From: Paenibacillus mangrovi
GTDB lineage: Bacteria; Bacillota; Bacilli; Paenibacillales; Paenibacillaceae
Reading direction: 5' to 3'
Length of the DNA: 64,000 nt
NCBI RefSeq assembly: GCF_022898935.1
Contig: NZ_JALIRP010000015.1
Coordinates: 1 to 64,000 of the forward strand
Below are positions 27,571-35,747 of this stretch, one piece after another. The notes below the pieces were generated by a model. The model saw nothing but the letters and a program-made list of their open reading frames with translations, searched no databases and had not been told where the DNA came from. Both the position numbers and the translations under genes were made by a program. Positions within the stretch are counted from its first letter, which is position 1. Each line of letters opens with the position of its first letter.

Positions 27571-27945
27571 GAAAGCGCCTCCTTTTTTTTAGATATCAGA
27601 AAGTTTAAACTTCATGAAACGCATCCTGATATCGCAAGAAAAACCTCCGCTAAATGCGGTCTGACTTCTGTGAAAGTACGTCGATAAACGTTTTTCTTAT
27701 TCATATCAAATGTTCCGGAGTTCCGTTTCACCGGTCAGCCGGTATGCAAAGTATAGATAAAAACGACCACTGTTAGGAACTGGAACATTTTCATAAGACC
27801 TGTATTTTCGTAAGATTACGGACTGACAATTCTAATTTTTCCATGCATTTTTAAATATTGTGTTCCCGTTCAAAGTCCTAAAACCCTTTATTTACGCGGT
27901 TTTTCAATCAGCTCCATAAAATTTGGAGCAATTGCCCGCTCTTCT
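27571..27945 (-). other. Intergenic region upstream of the binding-protein gene
   Basis: This stretch holds a strong ribosome-binding site (AAAGGAGGCGC before the 27570 ATG) and presumably the promoter of the transporter genes. A short dyad ACCGG-TCAG-CCGGT lies at 27730-27743. I looked for a catabolite-response element and found only partial matches. Confidence 0.4.
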
Positions 27946-29133
27946 TTACCAATAGGGTTTCCAGTCTCTCGTTACGCGGACAAGTGCCTCGTACATGTAA
28001 TAATCGCCCCAGATGCAGCATTCGTCCACGCCGTTGTTCCCCGGTTTGCTGTACACCGCATGAAGCAAAATCCCGTTAGATGAGGGTATTTCCCGGGTCA
28101 TGTAATTTTTAATCAGAGATTTCAAAATCAGCAGCGCAGCATTTTCGTATTTCCGTTTCAGGGGATCCGTCAGCGGAAGATGCGCGGAAGTTTCGAGAAG
28201 CCCACAGACCGCAATGGCTGCTGCAGAGCTGTCCCTTTCCTCGGGGCCGTCTGTGAAGATTAGATCCCAGTATGCAACATAGTCTTCAGGAAGCCGGCTC
28301 AAGAAGTAGTTGGCTACTTTTTTCGTCAACCCGATTAATTCCGTGTCCTCTGTATAGCGGTATGAAAGCGGAAAACCGTATATTCCCCAGGCCTGCCCCC
28401 GGGACCAGCAAGAATCGTCCGAGTAGCCTTGAGCCGTAGATCCATACTTCGGTCTTCCGGTCTCGGTATCCATATAGAAGGTATGAAAGCTGGTAGCATC
28501 CTCGCGAATGAGATATTCTGCCGACTTCTGGACATGAGAGGCCGCCGCATCGTAGTATTTTCTGTCCCCGGATACCTCGCTTGCCCAAAATAACAGAGGC
28601 AAATTCATCAAACAGTCGATAATCATCCTTCCCTGCTGTTTCGGATCGCTGAGGTTCCCCCAGGCTTGGATGATTCCGGCTTTCTCCAAATAGCGGTTGT
28701 AAAGCAAATCTGCCGCTTCCAAAGCAAGTTGTTTCGCTTCTTCGTTCCCGGTGAGCTTATAGGCCGACACGCAGGAGAGAGTATACAGGAAGCCCAAGTC
28801 ATGGGTATCCGTGTAGCACCGTTCTTCCACCCGCTGCCTGTAACTGCCTAGCTGCTTCTCTGCTGCCTGCCGGTATTTCTCCTCGCCGGTTGTCTCATAG
28901 GCCAGCCACAACATGCCGGTCCAGAACGCCGGAGTCCACTCGGTATTGCCTATCTGTTTGTAAATATTGCCCGTGCTGGCTTCCGAAGGAAAAGTATCCG
29001 CGAAAGTTTCAAGATTGCGGTCCACTTGTCCCAATATAAAAGCCATCGCTTCTTCGCAGCGCTCTTTTGTGAGCTGAGGTGCTTGATCATACCTGCTGCC
29101 AACTTGAATCCCTTCGTCCTTCACCTGCTTCAT
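27946..29133 (-). CDS. ugl: Unsaturated glucuronyl hydrolase (GH88)
   Basis: This 395-residue cytoplasmic enzyme releases the unsaturated uronic acid made by polysaccharide lyases. The family's two catalytic aspartates are visible: DTHDLGF (Asp112) and MIIDCLMNLP (Asp173). Their 61-residue spacing equals that reported for the Bacillus sp. GL1 enzyme (Asp88/Asp149). Further GH88 landmarks are SRGQAWGIYGF and CIWGDYYMYEAL. No signal peptide. It lies upstream of the oligosaccharide transporter on the same strand and would process the imported sugar. Natural polymer (glycosaminoglycan, gellan, xanthan or other) undetermined. Confidence 0.93.
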   Translation of the reverse strand: MKQVKDEGIQVGSRYDQAPQLTKERCEEAMAFILGQVDRNLETFADTFPSEASTGNIYKQIGNTEWTPAFWTGMLWLAYETTGEEKYRQAAEKQLGSYRQRVEERCYTDTHDLGFLYTLSCVSAYKLTGNEEAKQLALEAADLLYNRYLEKAGIIQAWGNLSDPKQQGRMIIDCLMNLPLLFWASEVSGDRKYYDAAASHVQKSAEYLIREDATSFHTFYMDTETGRPKYGSTAQGYSDDSCWSRGQAWGIYGFPLSYRYTEDTELIGLTKKVANYFLSRLPEDYVAYWDLIFTDGPEERDSSAAAIAVCGLLETSAHLPLTDPLKRKYENAALLILKSLIKNYMTREIPSSNGILLHAVYSKPGNNGVDECCIWGDYYMYEALVRVTRDWKPYW

Positions 29134-29428
29134 TGTTCCTTCCCCCTTGGATACTGAATATCATTCATTGGATTGAATTGTAACCAGAGAAAGTCATGCA
29201 TCACAATCGCCATATTTTCTGATCTACTGCCGTTTTTACTTCACATGCTGTCAGGTTGAAATATCATCGGCCTTGTTTAAACATCGTTCCATTAGAAAAA
29301 ACGTCCAGCCAGGTATCAGAAAAACATCCATCAAGGCATCTTCCAAGAAGACAGACCCCGTTCAGCAGAAAGTTTTCTTGCGGGATTAAGGTACACTAGC
29401 TTCGAAGTTTAGCTTTTCGATTCCTACC
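29134..29428. other. Intergenic region upstream of GH88 gene
   Basis: I see no gene. It contains the AAGGGGGAAGGA ribosome-binding region of the GH88 gene near 29138-29149 and presumably its promoter. Confidence 0.4.
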
Positions 29429-29488
29429 AAAAAAGCCCATGAGATGATCACCTCTATTTCGAGGTGTACAACTCACAGGCCTTTATTT
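29429..29488 (-). terminator. Intrinsic terminator of the TauE gene
   Basis: On the minus strand AAAGGCCTGTGAG pairs with CTCATGGGCTTTTTT, with an inner GAGGTG/CACCTC-type hairpin, ending in a run of six T's. It lies directly downstream of the TauE-family gene. Confidence 0.75.
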
Positions 29489-29541
29489 TAGTTTGAGGGA
29501 GGGGTGTCCAATGAGGGATCACAATAAGCTTTCAAATCATT

Positions 29542-30342
29542 CTATGAAGCAAAGATCCCCCACCAGATTTTGATGGCGGTGGCGGAGATCAATACGGCTA
29601 GACCGATGCGCAAATATTTGACGTTCATATGACGGCTCACCCGTGTGCCTATCGGTGCTCCCAGCACACTGCCGATCACCGTGAAAACCGTGGGCAGAAC
29701 CGGTATACCTCCCCCGATGAGTTTTCCGGAGACTCCGCCGATCGCGGAAATAAACACAATGGCGAGCGAGGATGCCACGGTAACCCGGGTAGGTATTTGC
29801 AGCACGGTCAGCATAATCGGGATGAGGATAAAGGAGCCGCCCGCTCCGACAATGCCAGATACAATCCCGACAAGCAGCGCCGCAACCGATGCAATCATCG
29901 GATTGAAAGTGATAGCTTCAAGCTTAGCTTCTTCCCTGGTTCCCCGGCTCGGTATCATCATTAAAATGACGGCGATAACGGCCAATACACCGTATACGAT
30001 ATTGATGGTATCGCTGGGGAGATACTTTGAACTGATGCTTCCTCCCAGACTCCCGATCAGTATGCTGATCCCCATGTTGGTAATCAGGCCTTTATGCATC
30101 AGCGGCTTTTCCTTTTTGCTCTGCTTCCTGAGTGCAAGAATGCCAGCAAGCGAGGAAAAGAAAACCTGGAACATGCTGATCGATGATACTTCTTTGGCTG
30201 TAAAGCTGCCTGCATGAAACCATTCGGGAACGTACAGCAGCAGCGGATAGTTGATGATCGCCCCTCCGATCCCCAGAAGCCCCGAGAAGAATGAACCGAC
30301 CAATCCAATGAAAAACATGATGATAAATCCGGTGATATCCAC
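29542..30342 (-). CDS. TauE/SafE-family sulfite/sulfur-anion exporter
   Basis: This 266-residue protein has eight or nine hydrophobic helices and the duplicated TauE/SafE motifs: FFSGLLGIGGAIINYPLLL near the N-terminus and GIVSGIVGAGGSFILIPIM in the second half. These proteins export sulfite, sulfoacetate or thiosulfate. As the last minus-strand gene of the persulfide cluster it would remove sulfite or thiosulfate made by the persulfide dioxygenase, as CstA-linked TauE and YrkJ are thought to do. It is separated from tusA by a small + strand gene, so it probably has its own promoter. Confidence 0.92.
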   Translation of the reverse strand: MDITGFIIMFFIGLVGSFFSGLLGIGGAIINYPLLLYVPEWFHAGSFTAKEVSSISMFQVFFSSLAGILALRKQSKKEKPLMHKGLITNMGISILIGSLGGSISSKYLPSDTINIVYGVLAVIAVILMMIPSRGTREEAKLEAITFNPMIASVAALLVGIVSGIVGAGGSFILIPIMLTVLQIPTRVTVASSLAIVFISAIGGVSGKLIGGGIPVLPTVFTVIGSVLGAPIGTRVSRHMNVKYLRIGLAVLISATAIKIWWGIFAS

Positions 30343-30470
30343 TTGTTGTGCACCTCCAGTGACGGTTCATTTTCGAATTAATTATTTTTTGAAATGCTCT
30401 ATACTAATGAAACTTTACGCGTTATAATAATTCCTAGTATTTCGATGGGATAATGATGGTGGATCTCAGC

Positions 30471-30635
30471 ATGCTGGCCAAACTTAAACGCCTGTTTCAA
30501 GACCGCTGCCCGGATTGTTCCGAACCGCTCGTTGCCGAATCGGATCATCTGCACTGCATGAAGAGCTGTCCGAATCAACACTATAAGGAAGAAACCTACT
30601 TCCATCTAAATTTAAAGATCATATATCACAGTTAA
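30471..30635 (+). CDS. Small zinc-ribbon-like protein
   Basis: This 54-residue protein (MLAKLKRLF...) contains RCPDCSEPLVAES and HCMKSCPNQHYKEE. The CxxC...CxxxC/H pattern could bind one zinc ion. A GGTGGA site lies 7 bases before the ATG at 30471; an ATG at 30453 would add six residues and has a poorer site. It lies on the opposite strand between the TusA and TauE genes. Similar short proteins occur widely in Bacillales without known function. Independent of the sulfur operon as far as I can see. Confidence 0.68.
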   Translation: MLAKLKRLFQDRCPDCSEPLVAESDHLHCMKSCPNQHYKEETYFHLNLKIIYHS

Positions 30636-30774
30636 TGATTATACTAGATAAATTGAACTAAAGTTTAATCCTCCATCTTCTTGATGTTAAATCAATGAGA
30701 TAGGTACCTATTCTTAAGTTCAATTTATATAGAAGAATAACTTTATTGGTGTATTTGTTTATACCGAATAAATA

Positions 30775-30809
30775 GCAAACACTCCGTGGTACCGGAGTGT
30801 TTGCTTTTT
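30775..30809. terminator. Bidirectional intrinsic terminator
   Basis: GCAAACACTCCG (30775-30786) pairs perfectly with CGGAGTGTTTGC (30793-30804) around a 6-base loop, followed by TTTTTA on the + strand. It lies between the zinc-ribbon gene and the convergent tusA and can terminate the persulfide operon. Confidence 0.88.
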
Positions 30810-30821
30810 AAAGGACGGTTC

Positions 30822-31049
30822 TTACTTCTTTTTGATCCAAAACGTATATATGCCGTTTTCTTCTGCGCTTTCTATGAGCTGATGTCCTGTAGAGTTGGCC
30901 CATCCTGTCAGATCGTTTTGCGAACCCTTATCCGTTGTTTGAACTTCAAGAATTTGTCCGGACTGGAGCTCTTCAATAGCTTTTTTGGTGCGTACTATTG
31001 GCATTGGACATGCGATTCCCTTGGCATCAAGCACTTTATCTGCGTTCAT
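30822..31049 (-). CDS. tusA: TusA-family sulfur carrier protein
   Basis: This 75-residue protein has the family motif LDAKGIACPMPIVRTKKAI with the single sulfur-carrying Cys14 in CPxP. The fold is complete to the C-terminal strand YTFWIKKK. TusA proteins hold persulfide sulfur and pass it between rhodaneses and DsrE-type proteins. It is the last gene of the rhodanese-DsrE-dioxygenase-TusA operon, 64 bases after the dioxygenase gene. Confidence 0.94.
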   Translation of the reverse strand: MNADKVLDAKGIACPMPIVRTKKAIEELQSGQILEVQTTDKGSQNDLTGWANSTGHQLIESAEENGIYTFWIKKK

Positions 31050-31113
31050 GAGTGTTCCTCCTAGAATTGAAGTAATGGTAGTTTTGATGTAATGGTAATA
31101 CGTTCATTTGAAT

Positions 31114-32271
31114 TTATTTATCGTGAACGGCACAGCGGTTTGGACCGATCTCCATCTCGCGCTGTTCCTCTTTATCAGGTTCGATTTTGCCCATATTCGT
31201 CTGCCGGATTTCTTGATAGGCGTGGGGCTGCGGAGGAAGATTTTCGGTTACCGTTTGTCTAAATTCCGTTTCGTCCGAAATGTTAAGACCCGGGTTATTA
31301 CTGAACAAATCACCCAACTTCGCATAAACCTTGCCCTGATTGTCCAGCTCTGTGACTTTACCAAAATGGGCAGGCAGAACGATCAGCTGTTCAGGCAGGC
31401 TGCCGTACAGCTCATACAAGGAATGGCGCAGATCACTGACCCAATCCTCCGCTTTTCCGGCCAGATCCGGACGTCCAATGGAAGCCACAAATAGAATATC
31501 TCCTGTGAGCAAGTACTCATCATCTATCAGGAATGACGTGCTGCCGATGGTGTGTCCCGGTGTGTAGATGGGATGGATGTTAACCTGGCCGTCACCGATT
31601 TGAAGATCGCCATTCTCTACAAGCTCGTGATAGGGGTAGGTGACTTCTTCCGCATCTTTCGGTGGCAGCCAGTAGGATGCTCCCGTAGCTTTGGACAATT
31701 CGCGCCCGCCGGATATATGATCTGCATGGAGATGGGTGTCCAGCACATGCTTGATTTGTACGCCATGATCTTTTGCAAAATCGATATAAGGTTGAATCAT
31801 GCGCGCCGTATCGATCACTACAGCCTCGCCACCTGAGAGAACCATATATGAAAGGCAGCCTTTACCGGTTCTGACGAACTGATAGATCTCTCCACCTCTC
31901 TTCAGATCTCCGACTTTAACAGGCTCCAGATGCTCACTCCACAGCTTCATGCCGCCTTCAAGATAAAATACATTATCGCGTCCGGCTCCGGCAATCTGCT
32001 CCACGATAAACTGGGATGATCCCTCTTTGGCGCAAACAACAAGCACGCGCTTGTCTTCAGGAATACGCTCAAGAGCAAGATCTACCCCATCCAAAAGATC
32101 AAAATACGGAATGTTGATGATTTCAATGTTCTCGCCTTCGATTTTCCAATCGCTAAATTCGATTTCATTGCGGACATCCAAAATAAACAATTCCTCATGC
32201 CCCGCAACGGTTTGCGTCAACTCGTGGGGCGTCATTTTCATAAGAGCTGCTTGTTTCGTCTCTTCCGACAT
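31114..32271 (-). CDS. Rhodanese-persulfide dioxygenase fusion (YrkH/CstB-like)
   Basis: This 385-residue protein has an N-terminal rhodanese domain (residues about 10-115) with active loop VVCAKEGSSQF. A metallo-beta-lactamase domain (about 125-330) follows, with the metal motif THLHADHISGG, further ligand regions YTPGHTIGS and LTGDILFV, and PAHFG. MBL enzymes of this type (ETHE1, CstB, YrkH) oxidise glutathione, bacillithiol or CoA persulfide to sulfite with O2 and mononuclear iron. The rhodanese-first order is opposite to that described for S. aureus CstB. The C-terminal tail is acidic/basic and unstructured. Central enzyme of the operon. Confidence 0.93.
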   Translation of the reverse strand: MSEETKQAALMKMTPHELTQTVAGHEELFILDVRNEIEFSDWKIEGENIEIINIPYFDLLDGVDLALERIPEDKRVLVVCAKEGSSQFIVEQIAGAGRDNVFYLEGGMKLWSEHLEPVKVGDLKRGGEIYQFVRTGKGCLSYMVLSGGEAVVIDTARMIQPYIDFAKDHGVQIKHVLDTHLHADHISGGRELSKATGASYWLPPKDAEEVTYPYHELVENGDLQIGDGQVNIHPIYTPGHTIGSTSFLIDDEYLLTGDILFVASIGRPDLAGKAEDWVSDLRHSLYELYGSLPEQLIVLPAHFGKVTELDNQGKVYAKLGDLFSNNPGLNISDETEFRQTVTENLPPQPHAYQEIRQTNMGKIEPDKEEQREMEIGPNRCAVHDK

Positions 32272-32292
32272 GATTTCTCCTCCTCCAGCTTG

Positions 32293-32688
32293 TTAGAACG
32301 ACAAGGAAATGTTGGCGTCCTTTGCAAAGTCGATAAAGGTAGCTGCGCCGCCCACCTCGATGCCTTCGATAAAATCTTCTTCCTTCAGGTTCATGACGTC
32401 CATCGTCATTTGGCAGGCTATTATTTTCACACCTAACTCTTGCGCCAGAGACACAAGTTCCGGAATGGAAGGCACGTTCGCTTTGTGGAAGCCTTCCGCA
32501 AAATGCTCAGCACCTGCAGGCATTGGAAGCTGATGATGAGCTTGCTTATGAATCAGATTCAAACCTTCGAATGTAAAGAAAATGCCTACTTCTGCGTCGC
32601 TTGCTGCTGCCGCTGTTGCGATGTTGAATACCTTGTATGCGTCGAACATTCCACCGTTTGCTGCGATAATCGCTACTTTCGTTGCCAT
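32293..32688 (-). CDS. DsrE/F-like sulfur relay protein
   Basis: This 131-residue protein matches the DsrE/DsrF/DrsH family. It starts with VAIIAANGGMFDAYKVFNIATAAAASDAEVGI as successive conserved blocks and has the family cysteine in KIIACQMTMDVM. Members relay persulfide sulfur together with TusA and rhodaneses (YrkE role in Bacillus). It lies 48 bases after the rhodanese and 21 bases before the dioxygenase gene in one operon. Confidence 0.92.
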   Translation of the reverse strand: MATKVAIIAANGGMFDAYKVFNIATAAAASDAEVGIFFTFEGLNLIHKQAHHQLPMPAGAEHFAEGFHKANVPSIPELVSLAQELGVKIIACQMTMDVMNLKEEDFIEGIEVGGAATFIDFAKDANISLSF

Positions 32689-32736
32689 GTTTTACTCCTC
32701 CAATAGGTTAGATTTGTTGCACGATCCTCATCATGT

Positions 32737-33060
32737 TTAATCTTTCGTCGTTTCTCCTTGCCAGTTCATCATGCCGCCGATCATATTATGAAGCTTCTGA
32801 TGTCCGTGAGATGAGAGAAATTCGCAGGCCAGGCGGCTACGATTGCCGCTGCGGCAGATCATAACCGTATCTTTGCTCCGGTCAATTTCATCATGGCGCA
32901 CCTCGAACTGGCTGAGCGGTATCAGTATGACTTGCTTAATATGACCTTCCAGATACTCTTCTACTTCCCGCACATCAATGAACTGTACATCCTCACGCCC
33001 ACTCGCAATCAGTTGCTCAACCTCCTGTGGCGTCATGTCTGACCAAGTTTGATTCATCAT
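32737..33060 (-). CDS. Single-domain rhodanese
   Basis: This 107-residue sulfurtransferase has the active loop MICRSGNRS with catalytic Cys near residue 69, and the conserved FIDVREVEEYLEGHI. GGAAGGAAG precedes the ATG at 33060 by 8 bases. It is first in the persulfide operon, directly behind two CsoR/CstR-type operators, so it should be induced by reactive sulfur. It probably loads sulfur onto the TusA or DsrE protein. Confidence 0.94.
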   Translation of the reverse strand: MMNQTWSDMTPQEVEQLIASGREDVQFIDVREVEEYLEGHIKQVILIPLSQFEVRHDEIDRSKDTVMICRSGNRSRLACEFLSSHGHQKLHNMIGGMMNWQGETTKD

Positions 33061-33089
33061 TACGACAGCTTCCTTCCTATTTCTTTCAT

Positions 33090-33105
33090 ATACCCCACAG
33101 GGTAT
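33090..33105. promoter_or_regulatory. CsoR/CstR-type operator O1 of the persulfide operon
   Basis: ATACCC-CACA-GGGTAT is a perfect inverted repeat with a 4-base centre, 30 bases before the rhodanese start codon. It has the same half-sites as the trxA palindrome. A weak second promoter, TTGAAT-N17-TATACC (33141-33113, minus strand), lies just upstream. Confidence 0.8.
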
Positions 33106-33148
33106 TCAAAAAGGTATAAAAAATCGCAGGAGGAAATTCAAATTAAGA

Positions 33149-33195
33149 ATACCCCTACAGGTATACATTCTATCTTGTTGCCACCTTTATGTCAA
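33149..33195 (-). promoter_or_regulatory. Sigma-A promoter of the persulfide operon with operator O2
   Basis: On the minus strand TTGACA (33195-33190) and TAGAAT (33172-33167) are 17 bases apart. Two bases downstream of the -10 lies ATACCT-GTAG-GGGTAT (33164-33149), a CsoR/CstR-type operator with one mismatch. A repressor bound there would block initiation. Confidence 0.82.
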
Positions 33196-33316
33196 GACTG
33201 TTTGATCCATGAGTATTGGATTTTTATATGAGTTCTTGATATTGAGACTTATCTTTTGGACGCTGCCTATATATAATAGGGTTATTCATCATTATGCAAT
33301 AAGGCGGTGCGATTAA

Positions 33317-34153
33317 ATGAGCATAGTAGTAAGTAAACCTTGGGTGCTAGCCCGAATGTACGAACCGGATGTAACCATCGTGGATTGTCGCTTCGAGCTG
33401 GGCAAGCCTGATTCCGGAAGAGAAGCCTACGAATCAGAGCATATTCCGGGAGCCGTATATCTTGATTTGGAAAAAGATCTCTCCTCCCCTGTTCGCGAGC
33501 ATGGCGGACGCCATCCACTTCCTGATCCGGAGCAATTAACCCGCACGCTTGCCCAAAAGGGAATTACACCTGAAACACGGATCATTGCTTATGACGATCA
33601 GGGCGGAATGTATGCTTCTCGCTTATGGTGGCTGCTAAGTTATCTGGGTCATAAAGAGGCTTTTGTTATGAACGAAGGATTTGCCGCGTGGAAGTCTGCA
33701 GGTTATCCGGTAACGGCCGATCAGCCGATTCGGGTGCCCTCGAGCTATACATATACGCTCCATCCGGAAATTCTTGCAAGTATGGAGGATGTACGGAATG
33801 CCGCAGGCACAGAAAATGTCATTGTCATCGACTCCCGCGACCCGCGCCGTTATCAAGGATTTGAAGAAACGATGGACAAGGCAGCTGGGCATATTCCGGG
33901 CGCCAAGAATAAGTTCTGGAAGCTGCTTCTGGATCAAGACGGAAAGTGGATAGCAGCGGATCAGCTCCAGGAGCACTATGAAGAATTCCCGGCGGACAAA
34001 GAAATCATCGTCTATTGCGGATCAGGCGTATCCGCCTGCCCCAATTTCATTGGTCTGAAGGAAGCGGGATATACGAATGTGAAGCTGTATTCGGGAAGCT
34101 GGAGCGATTGGATTTCGTATGAGGAGAACCCGATTGCTACGGGAGAAGAGTAA
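33317..34153 (+). CDS. Tandem-rhodanese sulfurtransferase (thiosulfate/3-mercaptopyruvate type)
   Basis: This 278-residue protein has two rhodanese domains. The N-terminal one (VDCRFELGKPDSGREAYESEHIPGA in blocks) is inactive, and the C-terminal one carries active Cys in YCGSGVSACPN near residue 236. GSGVSA differs from the CG(S/T)GVTA loop of 3-mercaptopyruvate sulfurtransferases only slightly, so that substrate is likely. It is divergent from the persulfide operon. Its last about 18 codons (SWSDWISYEENPIATGEE) and downstream sequence recur at 35.36 and 36.5 kb. Confidence 0.93.
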   Translation: MSIVVSKPWVLARMYEPDVTIVDCRFELGKPDSGREAYESEHIPGAVYLDLEKDLSSPVREHGGRHPLPDPEQLTRTLAQKGITPETRIIAYDDQGGMYASRLWWLLSYLGHKEAFVMNEGFAAWKSAGYPVTADQPIRVPSSYTYTLHPEILASMEDVRNAAGTENVIVIDSRDPRRYQGFEETMDKAAGHIPGAKNKFWKLLLDQDGKWIAADQLQEHYEEFPADKEIIVYCGSGVSACPNFIGLKEAGYTNVKLYSGSWSDWISYEENPIATGEE

Positions 34154-34260
34154 GAGCCAAAAGGCCGCATCGGACGCGGGTTTGGGGGCTGTGACAGGTT
34201 GTGAGCAAGTAACCTGTGCAGTCCTCTTTGGGCTTTCCGTTCAACAGCTTGCAAACAAGA
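34096..34260 (+). repeat. Tail repeat copy A (native 3' end of sulfurtransferase plus flank)
   Basis: From GAAGCTGGAGCG through the stop codon and about 105 bases beyond. The flank ends with TTTCCGTTCAACAGCTTGCA. The gene tail and most of this flank recur in copy B (35361-35528), with scattered substitutions; the gene tail alone recurs in copy C. Confidence 0.85.
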
Positions 34261-34686
34261 AGTCGAGGAAAGCAGTTGCAAGCGGCTCGGAGCCAGCCAC
34301 AGCAGGGCGGTCGGGTCAGGTTGTTGTTGAATGCTTGGAGGCTTTGTTTCCGTCAACCGTTCACGAGTTGCTGTTGCCACCGACATATGGATCGCTCCTC
34401 TCAAAATGGATGCAAAAAAGCCGCCGAAGCTATGGCGGCGATGAGCGGTATATTTATGAAAATTATAAAGTTTTCCCATCCAAGCGGACAAGGTATGCCC
34501 CTGCCTCTTTCCCGACGATACCTGTCAACAGCCTGCCAACAACCATTCAACAAGTTGTAAACAAGCCCATATCCGTCCACAACCCAGCCCATCCACCTTC
34601 CGGGTACTATCTTACTCCACCCTGTGAAGAGGAGGTTCGAAAGTTCCCCCTCTTTTACGCCTGAAAGCCATCTTGCCCCCAATCCG
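34154..34686. other. Non-coding, repeat-derived stretch after the sulfurtransferase
   Basis: I find no credible gene. The first about 100 bases are copy A flank. A second CAACAG...CAAACAAG-like segment occurs near 34526-34565, suggesting decayed internal repeats. A minus-strand terminator lies at 34414-34440. Confidence 0.6.
34414..34440 (-). terminator. Intrinsic terminator downstream of DoxX gene
   Basis: On the minus strand CGCCGCC...GGCGGC with an 8-base loop is followed by TTTTTT. It is about 250 bases beyond the DoxX-family stop codon on the same strand. Confidence 0.75.
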
Positions 34687-35046
34687 TTAGATCAGGAAGC
34701 CGAATACGAGCACAATGATGGACAAGGCGAGAAGGCCGAGGCAATTCATCCAAAACTCTTGCTTCAGGAAACGTGCCCTGATGTGAGCATACGATGCTGA
34801 CAAGAAATACAGAATGACCGCCACATTGGCGGCGAGAGCCACGCCCGGAATCCAAATCCCTGCGACGAGACCCGCTGTTGCAGCAAGCTTGATGACGATC
34901 AAAGTCCACCACCAATCATGTGGGAAATTGACTCCGTTAAGACAATTGCGTATAAAGGCAGGAGGTTTGATTGAGACGATTGCATCAAAGAGCAGTACAG
35001 CTGCGAGGAGAGCACTCAACCACCAAGGATCAGGGACAAGCTTCAT
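34687..35046 (-). CDS. DoxX-family membrane protein
   Basis: This 119-residue protein has four hydrophobic helices, the DoxX-like layout (LSALLAAVLLFDAI; WWTLIVIKLAATAGLVAG; GVALAANVAVILYFLSASYAHIRA; NCLGLLALSIIVLVFGF). The ATG at 35046 has AAAGGAAAG about 10 bases upstream; a longer start at 35082 would include that site in the coding sequence. DoxX proteins are linked with thiol/redox stress in some bacteria, but the assignment here is generic. It is isolated between tail repeats A and B. Confidence 0.75.
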   Translation of the reverse strand: MKLVPDPWWLSALLAAVLLFDAIVSIKPPAFIRNCLNGVNFPHDWWWTLIVIKLAATAGLVAGIWIPGVALAANVAVILYFLSASYAHIRARFLKQEFWMNCLGLLALSIIVLVFGFLI

Positions 35047-35691
35047 GTTGTACCACTTTCCTTTCATATATATAGGGTTCAACTGAAGAATATCATGTCC
35101 TTAGTAAAACATATCCAAAATCTGGTTTTCAATCGGCTCGACCCAGCCACAGGGGTATACTTCGCCTTGGCTCAAACCATACTGTTCAGCCAGCCCCGTC
35201 CTCCACGGGGTTCTTGCTCTTGAATTGCTTCCAAGCGTAGCCAAGGGGGATCGTTGCACATGGGCGCCGGCATGTCCTTCGAGGTATTCCCGCCGCGCTG
35301 ATGGAACCCCTACTTTTCGGCGTTGGAACTATTCAAGAATAGAGGTTCGTGGGGGAATAAGAAGCTGGTCGGATTGGATTTCGTATGAGGAGAACCCTAT
35401 TGCTGCGGGAGAAGAATAAGAGCTGAGAGGCTGATTCAGAAAACGGGGGCGGGGGCTGTGACAGATTGCCGGGAGGTGGACTTTTGTAGCCCTCTTTTGG
35501 ATTTCCGTTCAACAGTTTGCAAACAGAAGATATAAAATAATCCAGACAATTAGCCTGTGATCGGAAAGAATATGTTAAAATGGCAAGAGCAAAATGAGAT
35601 AACTTGTGAATCAGTTCAAATCGCCTATGATGGGAAACTTAGGAAGGTTCAACGGCCAGCACAAAAATAGACGAGGAATGTGAATGAGGAT
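35047..35691. other. Repeat-rich region between DoxX and cat genes
   Basis: No intact gene is seen. The region holds the DoxX promoter side, tail repeat B (35279-35528) and the cat promoter region. A short inverted repeat CCCCGT...ACGGGG lies around 35205-35220. Confidence 0.5.
35279..35528 (+). repeat. Composite repeat copy B (element X plus sulfurtransferase tail)
   Basis: Bases 35279-35360 (element X) contain an imperfect dyad GAAC...GTTC and are shared only with copy C. Bases 35361-35421 replicate the sulfurtransferase tail, still in frame as SWSDWISYEENPIAAGEE with stop, preceded by unrelated codons. Bases 35422-35528 match the flank of copy A. The gene tail is thus detached from its gene and marks a duplication or insertion boundary. 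Confidence 0.8.
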
Positions 35692-35721
35692 ATGGTTAAA
35701 GCAGTCGATGGTCCCTCCTAA
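35692..35721 (+). CDS. cat leader peptide (MVKAVDGPS)
   Basis: A nine-codon open frame starts at the ATG 35692 behind TGAGGA and ends with TAA inside the 5' arm of the hairpin that hides the cat ribosome-binding site. Inducible Gram-positive cat genes use exactly this design: a drug-stalled ribosome on a 9-codon leader (often starting MVK) opens the hairpin. Confidence 0.8.
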   Translation: MVKAVDGPS

Positions 35722-35741
35722 AACAAAAAATTTTAGGAGGG
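35713..35741 (+). promoter_or_regulatory. Translational attenuator hairpin of cat
   Basis: CCCTCCTAAAA (35713-35723) pairs perfectly with TTTTAGGAGGG (35731-35741) around a 7-base loop. The 3' arm contains the AGGAGGG ribosome-binding site 6 bases before the cat ATG, so the default state is closed. The leader frame runs into the 5' arm. Confidence 0.9.
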
Positions 35742-35747
35742 TGAAAG

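Noticed and set aside
27571..27945. Catabolite-response element upstream of the sugar-binding protein
   Set aside because: Only partial matches such as GATAAACG were found, without the symmetric cre consensus.
30786..31064. Open frame opposite tusA
   Set aside because: It is antisense to a complete TusA gene and begins in the terminator.
34119..34664. 181-codon open frame after the sulfurtransferase
   Set aside because: It starts inside the sulfurtransferase tail, crosses decayed repeats and a terminator, and has protein-like composition in no part.
35225..35419. Short open frame ending in SWSDWISYEENPIAAGEE
   Set aside because: Only the duplicated sulfurtransferase tail is protein-like; the preceding codons come from element X, so it is a by-product of the repeat.
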